NCBI RefSeq assembly: GCF_900091725.1
Contig: NZ_FMBW01000019.1
Coordinates: 78,193 to 142,192, forward strand
Length of the DNA stretch: 64,000 nt
Reading direction: 5' to 3'
From: Streptomyces sp. DvalAA-43
Lineage (GTDB): Bacteria; Actinomycetota; Actinomycetes; Streptomycetales; Streptomycetaceae
Below the pieces are notes generated by a model. That model searched no databases. It was given only the letters and a program-made list of their open reading frames with translations, and had not been told where the DNA came from. A program made the position numbers and the translations under genes. Positions 27,126 to 35,986 of the stretch are shown piece by piece (the first letter of the stretch is position 1; every line of letters starts with the position of its first letter).

Positions 27126-27149
27126 CCCCGGGCGGGACGGCGCCCGGGG
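27126..27149 (-). terminator. Possible terminator after the acetyltransferase/acyl-CoA synthetase gene
   Basis: CCCCGGGC (27126-27133) pairs with GCCCGGGG (27142-27149) around an 8-base loop. It lies 18 bp after the stop and before the DUF5998 start. There is no U-run. Confidence 0.5.
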
Positions 27150-27166
27150 CCTCGGTGCCGCCGGGG

Positions 27167-30116
27167 TCAGTAGTTGGGGAGGCGGCGGGGGCCGAGATCG
27201 GTGCGGGCCGGGGGCGGCGAGAGGCGGACGCTCGCGCCGAGGACGGTCAGCCCCTGGGTGGCGACCACGACCGGTTCCAGGGCGACGGAGACCACCTCGG
27301 GGTGGTCGTCGACCAGCCGGGAGACCCGGAGCAGCAGCTCTTCGAGGGCCGCGGTGTCCACGGGCGCCGCGCCGCGCCAGCCGAACAGCACCGGGGCCGC
27401 CCGGATGGACCGGATCAGTTCGGCGGCGTCGCGGTCGGTGGCCGGGACGAGACGGTGGGCGGTGTCGCCGAGCAGTTCGGAGGGCGCGCCCGCGAGGCCG
27501 AAGGAGAGGACGGCGCCCGCCGCCGGGTCGATCGCGGCCCGTACGACGGTGTCGACACCGCGCGGCGCCATGGCCTGGACGACGGGCTGCAGTTCGGCGG
27601 GCCCGCCGAGCAGCTCGGTCAGCTCGCCGTACGCCCGGCGCAGCGCGGTCTCGTTGGCGAGGTCCAGCCGGACCCCGCCGAGATCGGCCCGGTGGCGCAG
27701 GTGCGGCGCGGTGGTCTTGAGCGCCACGGGATAGCCGAGCCGGGCCGCCGCGGCGACAGCGGCGTCCGGGTCGGGCGCCGGGAGCGTCGGCCGTACGGTG
27801 ATGCCGTAGTGGCCCAGCAGCTCGCGGGCCTCCTCGTGGGCGAGCGGTCGGCCGCGCGGGTCGGGGTCGGGGCCGAGGAGGGTCTCGATGAGGTGGGCGG
27901 CGCCCTGCTCGTCGATGGTGTCGTCGAGGAACTCGGGCACCTTGCCGGGCACGGCGGCCTGGCGTCGCCACTGCGCGTACCGCACCGCTTCGGCGAGAGC
28001 GCGCACCGCGCGTTCGGCGGCGGGGTAGGCGGGGATCCGGCCTGCGCGGGTACCGGGGGCGTCGGGGGCGGGAGCGTCGGTGCCGGTGCCGTCGTCGGTA
28101 CCGGGGGCGTCGGCGCCGTTGCTGTTGGCGTTGGTATCCGCGTCGGTGAGGGGGGCCGTCGGGTCGCGGTCGGTCGTGGTGGCTCCGGTGCGCGTGGCGG
28201 TCGCGGCCGAGGGGGGCTGGTGCCGGGGGGCGCGGCTGCGCGACCGTGCTGGTGGCCGCGGCAAGGGCCTCCGCCAGCCCGCCGATCTCGACGTGCACGA
28301 CGGCCACCGGCTTGGCTGGACCCGCCGCGGCGGCCGTGTGCAGCGCGGCCGCGAGGACCTCGCCGTCGCCCGCTTCCGCCTCGCCGTCCTCGCCGACCCA
28401 CGGGATCGCCGTCACGACCACCGAGTCGCAGCCGTCGTCGGCGAGCGCCTCGGCCAGGGCGTTCCTGAAGTCCTGCGGGGTGGCGGCGGTGGTGAGGTCG
28501 AGGGGCGGACGCGGACGCAGCCCCTCGGCGAGGCAGGCGTCGTACGTGAGGAGGCCGAGCGATTCGGAGTTGCCGAGGATGGCGACCCGGGGGCCGGCCG
28601 GCAGCGGCTGGTCGGCGAGGAGGAGCCCGGCGTCGACCATCTCCGTCACCGTGTCGACCCGGATCACGCCCGCCTGGCGCATGAGCGCCGAGACCGTCGC
28701 GTCCGGGATCCGGCTGACCGGCACGGCGTGGCCGGGCGGCGTGGAGCCGCTGTGCCGGGCCCCCTTCACCACGACCACCGGCTTGACGGCCGCGGTGCGC
28801 CGCGCGAGTCGGGTGAACTTGCGGGGGTTGCCGAGCGATTCGAGGTACAGCAGGGCGACATCGGTGTCGGGGTCCTCGTACCAGTACTGGAGGAAGTCGT
28901 TGCCCGAGATGTCGGCGCGGTTGCCCGCGGAGATGAAGGTGGACAGGCCCGCGCCGCGCCGGTAGAGCCCGGAGAGCAGCGCGATGCCGATCGCTCCGGA
29001 CTGGGTGAAGAGGCCGATGCGTCCGGGGGCGGGCGGTTCGGGGGCCAGTGAGGCGTTCAGCCGGACCGTTTCCGCGTTGTTGATGAGGCCGAAGGCGTTC
29101 GGGCCGATGATCCGCATTCCGTACGAGCGGGCCTGGCGGACCAGTTCACGCTGCCGCTCCCTGCCCTCGGCGCCCCATTCGGCGTATCCGGCCGAGAGGA
29201 CGACCAGTCCCTGGACGCCGTGCTCACCGCAGTCCGCGACGGCTTCCGGAACCCGGTCGGCGGGGACGGCGACGACCGCGAGGTCGACCGGTTCGCCGAT
29301 CTCGCCGATCGAGCGGTGGGCGGGGACGCCGTCGACCGTGGCCTGGTCGGCGGCGAAGGAGCGGTTCACGGCGTAGGCGCGGCCGGTGAACCCGGCGCCG
29401 AGGACGTTGCGCAGGACCGTGCGGCCGACGCCGCCGGGGGTCCGGCCGACGCCGATGACGGCGACGGAGCCGGGGGCCAGCAGGCGCTGCACGGACCGCG
29501 CCTCCGCCCGCTGCTCACGGCCGCGCTGGACGGCGAGGGACTCGGCGGTCGGTTCGAGGTCCAGGGTGAGATGGACGGACCCGTCCTCGAAGCTGCGCTG
29601 CTGGGTGTATCCGGCGTCCCGGAACACCTTGATCATCTTGTTGTTGGCGGGCAGCACCTCGGCGGCGAAGCGGCGGATGCCGCGCTCGCGGGCGACGGCC
29701 GCGATGTGTTCGAGCAGCGCCGAGGCCACGCCCCGGCCCTGGTGCGCGTCCTGGACGAGGAAGGCGACCTCGGCCTCGTCGGCGGGCGCGGAGGCGGGCC
29801 TGCCGCGCTCGTCGATCCGGTCGTAGCGGACGGTCGCGATGAACTCGCCGCCGACCGTGACGGCGAGGCCCACCCGGTCGACGTAGTCGTGATGGGTGAA
29901 GCGGTGCACGTCCCGGTCGGACAGCCGCGGGTACGGGGCGAAGAACCGGTAGTACTTCGACTCGTCGGAGACCTGCTCGTAGAAGCTGACCAGCCGTTCG
30001 GCATCATCCGTGGTGATGGGCCTGATGCGCGCGGTGCCCCCGTCGCGGAGCACCACGTCCGCTTCCCAGTGGTCGGGATAAGCGTGATGCTGGCTCTGCT
30101 CCGGCACGGGCTCCAT
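27167..30116 (-). pseudogene. GNAT acetyltransferase / NDP-forming acyl-CoA synthetase fusion, split by a frameshift
   Basis: This is a Pat-type protein-lysine acetyltransferase with an acyl-CoA-synthetase-like region, about 980 residues if continuous. First reading frame from 30116: GNAT domain (about 1-170, QDAHQGRGVASALLEHI), CoA-binding domain (VAVIGVGRTPGGVGRTVLRNVL), and succinyl-CoA-ligase-like domain (IIGPNAFGLINN, GLFTQSGAIGIALL). It continues through GGLAEALAAATSTVAQP. From about 28230 the conserved reading moves to another frame: an Ala/Thr/Asp/Pro linker, then the ATP-grasp domain (GYPVALKTTAPHLRHR, ending LGPRRLPNY at 27167). The switch lies at two runs of six G (28211-28216 and 28225-28230); losing one G restores the frame. 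This is either a sequencing indel or a real mutation. The first frame stays open to 26874 as Arg/His-rich nonsense. Confidence 0.82.
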
Positions 30117-30249
30117 GGGCAAAGACTACGGCTCCGTCAGCGGTCGCGTAGGTCCCGGGGCCGGGGCAGTCTGAGAGGGCCGATCGGCGGTGCACCAGGC
30201 GTTTACCGGCGTTCACCGGTCGGCCGGAGCACTGCGCACCGCGTGAGAG

Positions 30250-30265
30250 ACTGGTCTAGACAACT
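30250..30265. promoter_or_regulatory. DasR-responsive element (dre) upstream of ptsH
   Basis: ACTGGTCTAGACAACT matches 14 of 16 positions of the dre consensus ACTGGTCTAGACCAGT. It ends 23 bp before the ptsH start. In S. coelicolor the GntR regulator DasR binds such sites before PTS genes and is released by amino-sugar phosphates. Confidence 0.85.
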
Positions 30266-30288
30266 GTTGATTCGTGAAGGGCAGAACC

Positions 30289-30570
30289 ATGGCTGAGCGC
30301 CGCGTCAACGTCGGTTGGGCCGAGGGCCTGCACGCCCGCCCCGCTTCCATCTTCGTCCGTGCCGCCACGGCTTCCGGCGTCCCCGTGACGATCGCCAAGG
30401 CCGACGGCAACCCGGTGAACGCCGCCTCCATGCTCGCGGTCCTCGGCCTCGGCGCACAGGGTGGCGAGGAGATCGTGCTCGCGTCCGAGGCCGACGACTC
30501 CGAGGCCGCCCTGGACCGCCTGGCGAAGCTGGTCGCCGAGGGTCTCGAGGAGCTTCCGGAGACCGTCTGA
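30289..30570 (+). CDS. ptsH: Phosphocarrier protein HPr
   Basis: The 93-residue general phosphocarrier of the sugar phosphotransferase system. It takes phosphate from enzyme I on H15 (GLHARPAS) and passes it to EIIA proteins. The helix-2 region NAASMLAVLGLGAQGGEEI is intact. The ATG at 30289 follows AAGGG at 7 bp and gives the normal family length; an upstream start in the same frame would add five residues. A dre operator lies immediately upstream and a terminator downstream, so it is a single-gene unit. Confidence 0.96.
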   Translation: MAERRVNVGWAEGLHARPASIFVRAATASGVPVTIAKADGNPVNAASMLAVLGLGAQGGEEIVLASEADDSEAALDRLAKLVAEGLEELPETV

Positions 30571-30583
30571 ACCACGCTTTCCG

Positions 30584-30625
30584 AAAGAGCCGCGGCACCC
30601 GCCTGAACCGGAGCCGCGGCTCTTT
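30584..30625 (+). terminator. ptsH terminator
   Basis: 13-bp perfect arms (30584-30596 and 30613-30625, AAAGAGC.../...GCTCTTT) lie 13 bp after the ptsH stop. A short T-run is included in the right arm. Confidence 0.88.
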
Positions 30626-30770
30626 GCGTTGACCCACAGATCTCCGCATTCGCCTGCGGCCCTTTACGTTCGTCCCGAATTCCGGCACGCGAAAGCCAGT
30701 CGAGGCGGAATAGACCCCTGCCGGAATCACATCTCTGCACGGGCGACGTCATGTTTATACGGCGTAATTG

Positions 30771-31466
30771 TTAATGCCGGACGCCTGCGGTGTTTACGGA
30801 ATGTTGCGAGGTCCTCACCCGGCCGGTGCGGGGAGCGGTGGACGGCCGGCGCAGCCGGTGCGCGGCCGCGGCCCGTTCCACGTGACGGGCGGCCAGTGCC
30901 CTGGCCCGGTCCGCGTCGCCGCGTGCCACCGCGTCCACGATGGCCCCGCGCTCGGCCCAGGAATCCACCGGCCGGGCCGGCTGCTCGACCACGTACATCC
31001 AGGCGATCTTGTGGCGCAGCTGGGCGAGCAGGGCGATCAGGCCAGGACTGCCGGAGGCCTGCGCCAGCGTCTCGTGGAACCAGCCGCCCAGCGAGCGCAG
31101 ATCCTCGTCCTCACCCCGTCCGGCCCGCTCCTGGCCGAGCCGGACGAGACCGCGCAGCACCTTGAGGTGAGCCTCGGTGCGGCGTTGCGCGGCGCGCGCG
31201 GCACCGAGCGGCTCCAGCAGCGTCCGGACCTCCAGGAGGTCGGCCGCCTCCCGCTCGGTGGGCTCGGCGACGCAGGCGCCCGCGTGCCGGCGGGTGACCA
31301 CGAAGCCCTCGGACTCCAGGGTGCGCAGCGCTTCCCGGACCGGCACGCGGGAGACCCCGTAACGGCGGGCCAGCAGTTCCTCCGTGAGACGGCTGCCGCG
31401 CCCGAAGACACCGGAGACGATGTCGTCGCGTATTGCCGTGCATACCGATTGCGCCGGAATGCGCAT
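30771..31466 (-). CDS. GntR family transcriptional regulator (FCD/FadR type)
   Basis: A 231-residue regulator. The winged helix-turn-helix occupies about residues 5-75, with RLTEELLARRYGVSRVPVREALRTLESEGFVV. The C-terminal FCD domain (about 85-205, LLEVRTLLEPLGAARAA ... HIAWMYVV-like) normally binds a carboxylate ligand through a metal site. The ATG at 31466 is preceded by GGAGG at 7 bp. It is convergent with ptsH and separated from it by that gene's terminator. The ligand and regulon are not evident; it is not DasR, which belongs to the HutC subfamily. Confidence 0.9.
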   Translation of the reverse strand: MRIPAQSVCTAIRDDIVSGVFGRGSRLTEELLARRYGVSRVPVREALRTLESEGFVVTRRHAGACVAEPTEREAADLLEVRTLLEPLGAARAAQRRTEAHLKVLRGLVRLGQERAGRGEDEDLRSLGGWFHETLAQASGSPGLIALLAQLRHKIAWMYVVEQPARPVDSWAERGAIVDAVARGDADRARALAARHVERAAAAHRLRRPSTAPRTGRVRTSQHSVNTAGVRH

Positions 31467-31633
31467 GTCCGAACCTCCGCCTCAATCCCCGCGAAACGCG
31501 GACGGCCGACGCCTGCTCTGCGACTCTATGGCAATAGGGCCGCATTTCCGATGCCGGGCGGGAATTCATGAATATCTTTTGGCCACGGGCGGTTCGGCGG
31601 ACAGTCGCGGCCCGGAGCACGCTGCGGGCATGC

Positions 31634-31664
31634 CGAAGGCCCCGGCATGCCGCCGGGGCCTTCG
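31634..31664 (-). terminator. Terminator of the M23 hydrolase gene
   Basis: 13-bp perfect arms (31634-31646 and 31652-31664, CGAAGGCCCCGGC and its complement) with a 5-base loop start 26 bp after the stop. Confidence 0.88.
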
Positions 31665-31689
31665 ACGAGGTGCTACGAGGCGGCGTCGG

Positions 31690-32493
31690 TCAGACGTTGA
31701 CACCGTGGGCACGCAGATACGCGACCGGGTCCATGTCGGAGCCGTACGACGGGGTCGTCCGGGCCTCGAAGTGGAGGTGCGGCCCGGTGGAGTTGCCGGT
31801 CGAGCCGGAGAGGCCGATCCGCTGGCCCGCGCCGACGCTCTGGCCGACGGAGACACCGATCGAGGAGAGGTGGCCGTACTGCGTGTACGTGCCGTCCGTC
31901 ATCCGGAGCACGATGTTGTTGCCGTACGCGCCGCCCCAGCCGGCCTCGACGACCGTACCGGCGCCGACGGCGACGACGGAGCTGCCGGACGCGGCGTGGA
32001 AGTCGATGCCCGAGTGGCTGCCGGAGGACCAGAGCGAGCCGCTGGACTTGTAACCGGTGCTGACGTAGGAACCGGCGACCGGGAGCTGGAAGGAGCCCAG
32101 CCGGGTGCGCTCGGCGGACCGGGCGGCGCGCACCTTCTCGGCGCGGGCCTCGGCCGCTCGCTTCGCGTCCGCCTCGGCCTTCGCATCCGCCTTCTTCTTG
32201 GCCTCGGCCTTGCGCTGGGCCTCCGCCTTCACCTTCGCCGCGGCGTCGGCCTGGTGCTTCTGCGCGTCGGCCTGGGCGTCGATCCGCTCGGCGAGGGTCT
32301 TGTCGATGGCGATGACCTGGTTGAGGCCGGTATCGGCCATGGCGGCGCCCTCGGAGTCCGCGGCGAGGGCGGGAGTGGCCAGGCCGCCGATGACGCCGGT
32401 GGTGGCCAGAGCCGCGACGCCGACGGCCTTCGCGCTCCTGCGCGTCAGTCGGCTCGGGGCACGGTGCTTCCCGGTGGCACGGGTGAACGCCAT
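31690..32493 (-). CDS. Secreted M23 (LytM) family cell-wall endopeptidase
   Basis: A 267-residue exported peptidoglycan hydrolase. A signal peptide spans about 1-44 (ending ATPALAAD). A Lys/Ala/Glu-rich helical stalk (about 60-130, KAEAQRKAEAKKKADAKAEA-type) probably forms a coiled coil. The C-terminal M23 domain has the zinc ligands in HSGIDFHA and GPHLHFEA. It likely cleaves peptide cross-links. It lies behind a c-di-AMP riboswitch, as do several Streptomyces muralytic enzymes linked to germination and sporulation (from memory, an orthologue in S. coelicolor is SwlA). Confidence 0.93.
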   Translation of the reverse strand: MAFTRATGKHRAPSRLTRRSAKAVGVAALATTGVIGGLATPALAADSEGAAMADTGLNQVIAIDKTLAERIDAQADAQKHQADAAAKVKAEAQRKAEAKKKADAKAEADAKRAAEARAEKVRAARSAERTRLGSFQLPVAGSYVSTGYKSSGSLWSSGSHSGIDFHAASGSSVVAVGAGTVVEAGWGGAYGNNIVLRMTDGTYTQYGHLSSIGVSVGQSVGAGQRIGLSGSTGNSTGPHLHFEARTTPSYGSDMDPVAYLRAHGVNV

Positions 32494-32519
32494 GAAGTGG
32501 CTGGTCCTTTCCTTCCTTC

Positions 32520-32664
32520 TCGCCTACCGGGTTAGCTGACGGGTTCGGAGCAGGAAGGTCTCCTACGGACGCCCCGGCCTCATCGAGAGTCGGGCGTCCG
32601 ATTCACCCCAGGGACTGCGTGGGTCCCCGGCTCCCCAGGCTCGCGCCTGACGGGGACTCGGCGA
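32520..32664 (-). promoter_or_regulatory. ydaO-type c-di-AMP riboswitch upstream of the M23 hydrolase gene
   Basis: The minus-strand leader contains the hallmark elements of the ydaO aptamer. TCGCC at its 5' end (32664-32660) pairs with GGCGA at the 3' end (32524-32520). Between them are CCGGGGACCC, GGGGTGAATCGG, TAGGAG-ACC and the near-invariant CCGAACCCGTCAGCTAACC. The aptamer ends 27 nt before the ATG. In Streptomyces, c-di-AMP binding to such leaders lowers expression of cell-wall hydrolases. The boundaries are those of the closing stem I can see. Confidence 0.92.
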
Positions 32665-32817
32665 TGACTGTCCGGTACGTCACGGATGCGGCATACGAGT
32701 GGCGGACAGTCGAGCCGACGCTAAGCGGGGCCACTTTCATTCACCAAACGGACAGGCCGTTTTGTAGCGCATCCCACAGGGCAGACAGGCAACCTCCCCA
32801 TCAGAACGGACAAAAGG

Positions 32818-32853
32818 GAAGACCCCGGCGGGATCCTGCCCGCAGGGGTCTTC
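32818..32853 (-). terminator. Rho-independent terminator of the M16 peptidase pair
   Basis: 15-bp arms (32818-32832 and 32839-32853, one mismatch). On the minus strand the stem is followed by CCCTTTTG, a genuine U-run, unusual for this window. It lies 72 bp after the second M16 gene and upstream of the riboswitch. Confidence 0.85.
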
Positions 32854-32924
32854 TCTTTGCATCACTATGTGGCGATATGCCGGATCACTTCGACCGACAG
32901 GTGCGCGTCGGGCCGTGCCGGTCG

Positions 32925-34337
32925 TCAGCCGGTGACCACCGAGACGTCCCCGATGCCCAGAGCCCGGACCGGCTCCTCGATCCGCGCCGCGTCACCGACG
33001 AGGATCGTGACCAGCCGGTCACCCGGGAAGGCGTTGACCACCGCGGCGGTCGCCTCGACCGTGCCGGTCTCGGCGAGCCGGGCGTACAGGTGCGCCTGGT
33101 AGTCGTCGGGAAGGTGCTGCTCGACCTGGTCGGCGAGGGTGCCCGCGACCGAGGCCGCCGTCTCGAACTTCAGGGGCGCGACACCCACGAGGTTCTGCAC
33201 GGCCGTCTCGCGCTCCTCGTCGGTCAGTCCCTCGGCCGCCAGCGTCCGCAGGACCGTCCACAGGTCCTTGAGCGCCGGTTCGGTGGACTCCGTGTCCACC
33301 GAACCGCTGATGGCCAGCATCGCGGCGCCGGTCGCGCCCGAGGCGGAGCCCGGAGCCGAGGACCGCAGCACCTGGGCGAAGGCCCGTACGCCGTACGTGT
33401 AGCCCTTCTCCTCGCGCAGCACACGGTCCAGGCGGGAGGTGAGCGTGCCGCCCAGGCAGTACGTGCCGAGCACCTGGGCGGGCCACACGCTGTCGTGGCG
33501 GTCGGCGCCGATCCGGCCGATCAGCAGCTGCGTCTGCACCGCGCCCGGACGGTCGACGATCACCACACGCCCGGTGTCGTCGGCCGTGATCGGCGGGACG
33601 GGGCGGGACTCGGCGGCCTCGCCCGACCAGTCGCCGAGGGTGTCGGCGAGCAGGGCGTCCAGGTCGATGCCGGTGAGGTCGCCCACGACCACGGCGGTCG
33701 CCGTGGACGGCCGTACGTGGGCGTCGAAGAAGGCACGCACGGCCGCCGAGTCGATCCGCTCCACCGTCTCCTCGGTGCCCTGGCGCGGACGCGACATCCG
33801 CGACGTGGCCGGGAAGAGCTCCTTGGAGAGCTGCTTGGCGGCACGCCGGGCCGGATTGGCCTGCTCGTGCGGGATCTCGTCGAGCCGGTTGCTCACCAGC
33901 CGCTCGATCTCGCTGTCGGCGAAGGCGGGCGCCCGCAGCGCCTCGGCGACCAGCCCCAGTGCCTTGGCCAGCCGGGAGGCCGGAACCTCCAGGGAGACCC
34001 GGACGCCCGGGTGGTCGGCGTGCGCGTCGAGGGTGGCGCCGCAGCGCTCCAGCTCGGCGGCGAACTCCTCGGCGGTGTGCTTGTCGGTGCCCTCGGACAG
34101 CGCCCGCGACATGATCGTGGCCACGCCGTCCAGACCCTCGGGCTCGGCGTCCAGCGGAGCGTCGAGGAAGATCTCGACCGCCACGACCTGCTGGCCGGGG
34201 CGGTGGCAGCGCAGCACCGTGAGGCCGTTGGGCAGGGCGCCGCGATCCGGCGCGGGGAAGGCCCAGGGCCGGGCGGTGCCGGGGGCCGGCTGCGGGTGGT
34301 ACTGCATCGAAACTCCAGTCGCGGCAGCGTCGGTCAC
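32925..34337 (-). CDS. M16 family peptidase, non-catalytic partner subunit
   Basis: A 470-residue M16 (pitrilysin/insulinase-type) protein with two M16 domains. The position of the zinc motif HxxEH is occupied by GVATIMSRALSEGT, so this subunit cannot hold zinc. The C-terminal domain keeps the substrate-clamping REEKGYTYGVRA motif. It overlaps the catalytic gene by 4 bp (ATGA). Bacterial M16B peptidases work as such heterodimers: one subunit brings the zinc site and the other the Arg/Tyr pair. The substrate is unknown. Confidence 0.9.
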   Translation of the reverse strand: MTDAAATGVSMQYHPQPAPGTARPWAFPAPDRGALPNGLTVLRCHRPGQQVVAVEIFLDAPLDAEPEGLDGVATIMSRALSEGTDKHTAEEFAAELERCGATLDAHADHPGVRVSLEVPASRLAKALGLVAEALRAPAFADSEIERLVSNRLDEIPHEQANPARRAAKQLSKELFPATSRMSRPRQGTEETVERIDSAAVRAFFDAHVRPSTATAVVVGDLTGIDLDALLADTLGDWSGEAAESRPVPPITADDTGRVVIVDRPGAVQTQLLIGRIGADRHDSVWPAQVLGTYCLGGTLTSRLDRVLREEKGYTYGVRAFAQVLRSSAPGSASGATGAAMLAISGSVDTESTEPALKDLWTVLRTLAAEGLTDEERETAVQNLVGVAPLKFETAASVAGTLADQVEQHLPDDYQAHLYARLAETGTVEATAAVVNAFPGDRLVTILVGDAARIEEPVRALGIGDVSVVTG

Positions 34338-35716
34338 TTGCCCGCTCCTTCGTGCGCGTCGGTGTCGTCGGCGTCGGTCTCGTCGGTGTCCGCCGCGTCC
34401 GCGGGCTCGGCCGATTCGACCGGCTCGTAGACCAGCACCGCCCGGTTGTCGGGGCGCAGCTGGGCCTTGGCGACGGCCTGGACCTCCTCCGCGGTGACGT
34501 CGAGCACCCGCCGCACGGCGGTCAGGGCAAGCTGCGGGTCACCGAACAGCACGGCGAACCGGCACAGTTCGTCGGCGCGGCCTGCGACCGTGCCGAGCCG
34601 GTCCAGCCACTCGCGCTCCAACTGGGCCTGCGCACGCTCCATTTCCTCGGGCGTGGGACCCTCGGCGGCGAACCGGGCGAGCTCCTCGTCGACCGCGGCC
34701 TCGATCTCCGGCACCTCCACGCCGCCTGACGTCTTGACGTCCAGCCAGCCGAGCGAGGGCGCGCCGGCCAGCCGCAGCAGCCCGAATCCGGCCGCCACGG
34801 CCGTGCGGTCGCGGCGGACCAGGCGGTTGTGCAGCCGCGAGGACTCGCCGCCGCCGAGCACGGTCAGCGCGAGGTCCGCCGCGTCGCACGCGCGGGTGCC
34901 GTCGTGCGGCAGCCGGTAGGCGGCCATCAGCGCCCGCGCCGGGACCTCCTCGTGCACCTCCTCGCGCAGCTGCTCGCCGATGATCTCGGGGAGCGTGCCG
35001 TCGCGCGGCGGCTGCTTGCCGTCGTGGGACGGGATGGAGCCGAAGTACTTCTCGACCCAGGCGAGGGTCTGCTCGGGGTCGATGTCGCCGACGACCGAGA
35101 GCACCGCGTTGTTGGGCGCGTAGTACGTACGGAAGAAGGTGCGGGCGTCCTCGAGCGTCGCGGCGTCCAGGTCGGCCATCGAGCCGATCGGGGTGTGGTG
35201 GTACGGGTGGCCCTCGGGGTAGGCCAGCGCCGTCAGCTTCTCGAACGCCGTGCCGTACGGGACGTTGTCGTAGCGCTGGCGGCGCTCGTTCTTGACGACG
35301 TCGCGCTGGTTCTCCATGGACTCCTCGTCGAGCGCGGCGAGCAGCGAGCCCATGCGGTCGGCCTCAAGCCAGAGGGCCAGCTCCAGCTGGTGCGTGGGCA
35401 TGGTCTCGAAGTAGTTGGTGCGCTCGAAGCTGGTGGTGCCGTTGAGTGAACCGCCGGCCCCCTGCACCAGCTCGAAGTGGCCGTTCCCCTTGACCTGGCC
35501 GGAGCCCTGGAACATCAGGTGCTCGAAGAGGTGAGCCAGGCCGGTGCGCCCCTCGACCTCGTGGCGCGAACCGACGTCGTACCAGAGGCAGACCGCGGCG
35601 ACCGGGGTCAGATGGTCCTCGGAGAGCACCACGCGCAGGCCGTTGGCCAGGCGGTGCTCGGTCGCTGTCAAGCCGCCGGAGCCGGCCTGAGCGGTGGCCG
35701 TGTGACCCATGGGCAT
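34334..35716 (-). CDS. M16 family zinc metallopeptidase, catalytic subunit
   Basis: A 460-residue M16B peptidase with an intact inverted zinc motif HLFEH (TGLAHLFEHLMFQGSG). The distal glutamate lies in ESMENQRDVVKNERRQRYDN. The second domain lacks the RxxxGY-type arginine/tyrosine motif found in its partner, which fits the heterodimer model. The C-terminus is a Glu/Asp/Thr-rich tail. The ATG at 35716 follows GAAGGG at 6 bp. No signal peptide, so probably cytoplasmic. Confidence 0.93.
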   Translation of the reverse strand: MPMGHTATAQAGSGGLTATEHRLANGLRVVLSEDHLTPVAAVCLWYDVGSRHEVEGRTGLAHLFEHLMFQGSGQVKGNGHFELVQGAGGSLNGTTSFERTNYFETMPTHQLELALWLEADRMGSLLAALDEESMENQRDVVKNERRQRYDNVPYGTAFEKLTALAYPEGHPYHHTPIGSMADLDAATLEDARTFFRTYYAPNNAVLSVVGDIDPEQTLAWVEKYFGSIPSHDGKQPPRDGTLPEIIGEQLREEVHEEVPARALMAAYRLPHDGTRACDAADLALTVLGGGESSRLHNRLVRRDRTAVAAGFGLLRLAGAPSLGWLDVKTSGGVEVPEIEAAVDEELARFAAEGPTPEEMERAQAQLEREWLDRLGTVAGRADELCRFAVLFGDPQLALTAVRRVLDVTAEEVQAVAKAQLRPDNRAVLVYEPVESAEPADAADTDETDADDTDAHEGAGK

Positions 35717-35986
35717 GTACGTCCCTTCGATCGCGATACTGGATTTCCTGCGAGACCTGCCACTTTAAGCAAGCGGACGGACACCTGGCGAAGTTCCCGT
35801 ACGGCGGAAGTTCGCGTGAAAGGGGGGCGCGCGCCCCGCGCGACCGGTCGGAAAACCGCCCCGGCCGGGGCCGGGAACGCCCTTTGGGACGGGTCGAGGT
35901 CGGCGATGTCAGCGCGGCGGTCCACAATGGTCCGCGTCAGAACCTGAGGTTGCCCGAACAGAATCCGTGAAGGAGTCGCAGCAGCG

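Noticed and set aside
26874..28225. Open frame continuing the acetyltransferase reading to 26874
   Set aside because: After the G-runs the translation becomes Arg/His/Pro-rich without conserved motifs and overlaps DUF5998, while the ATP-grasp domain continues in another frame.
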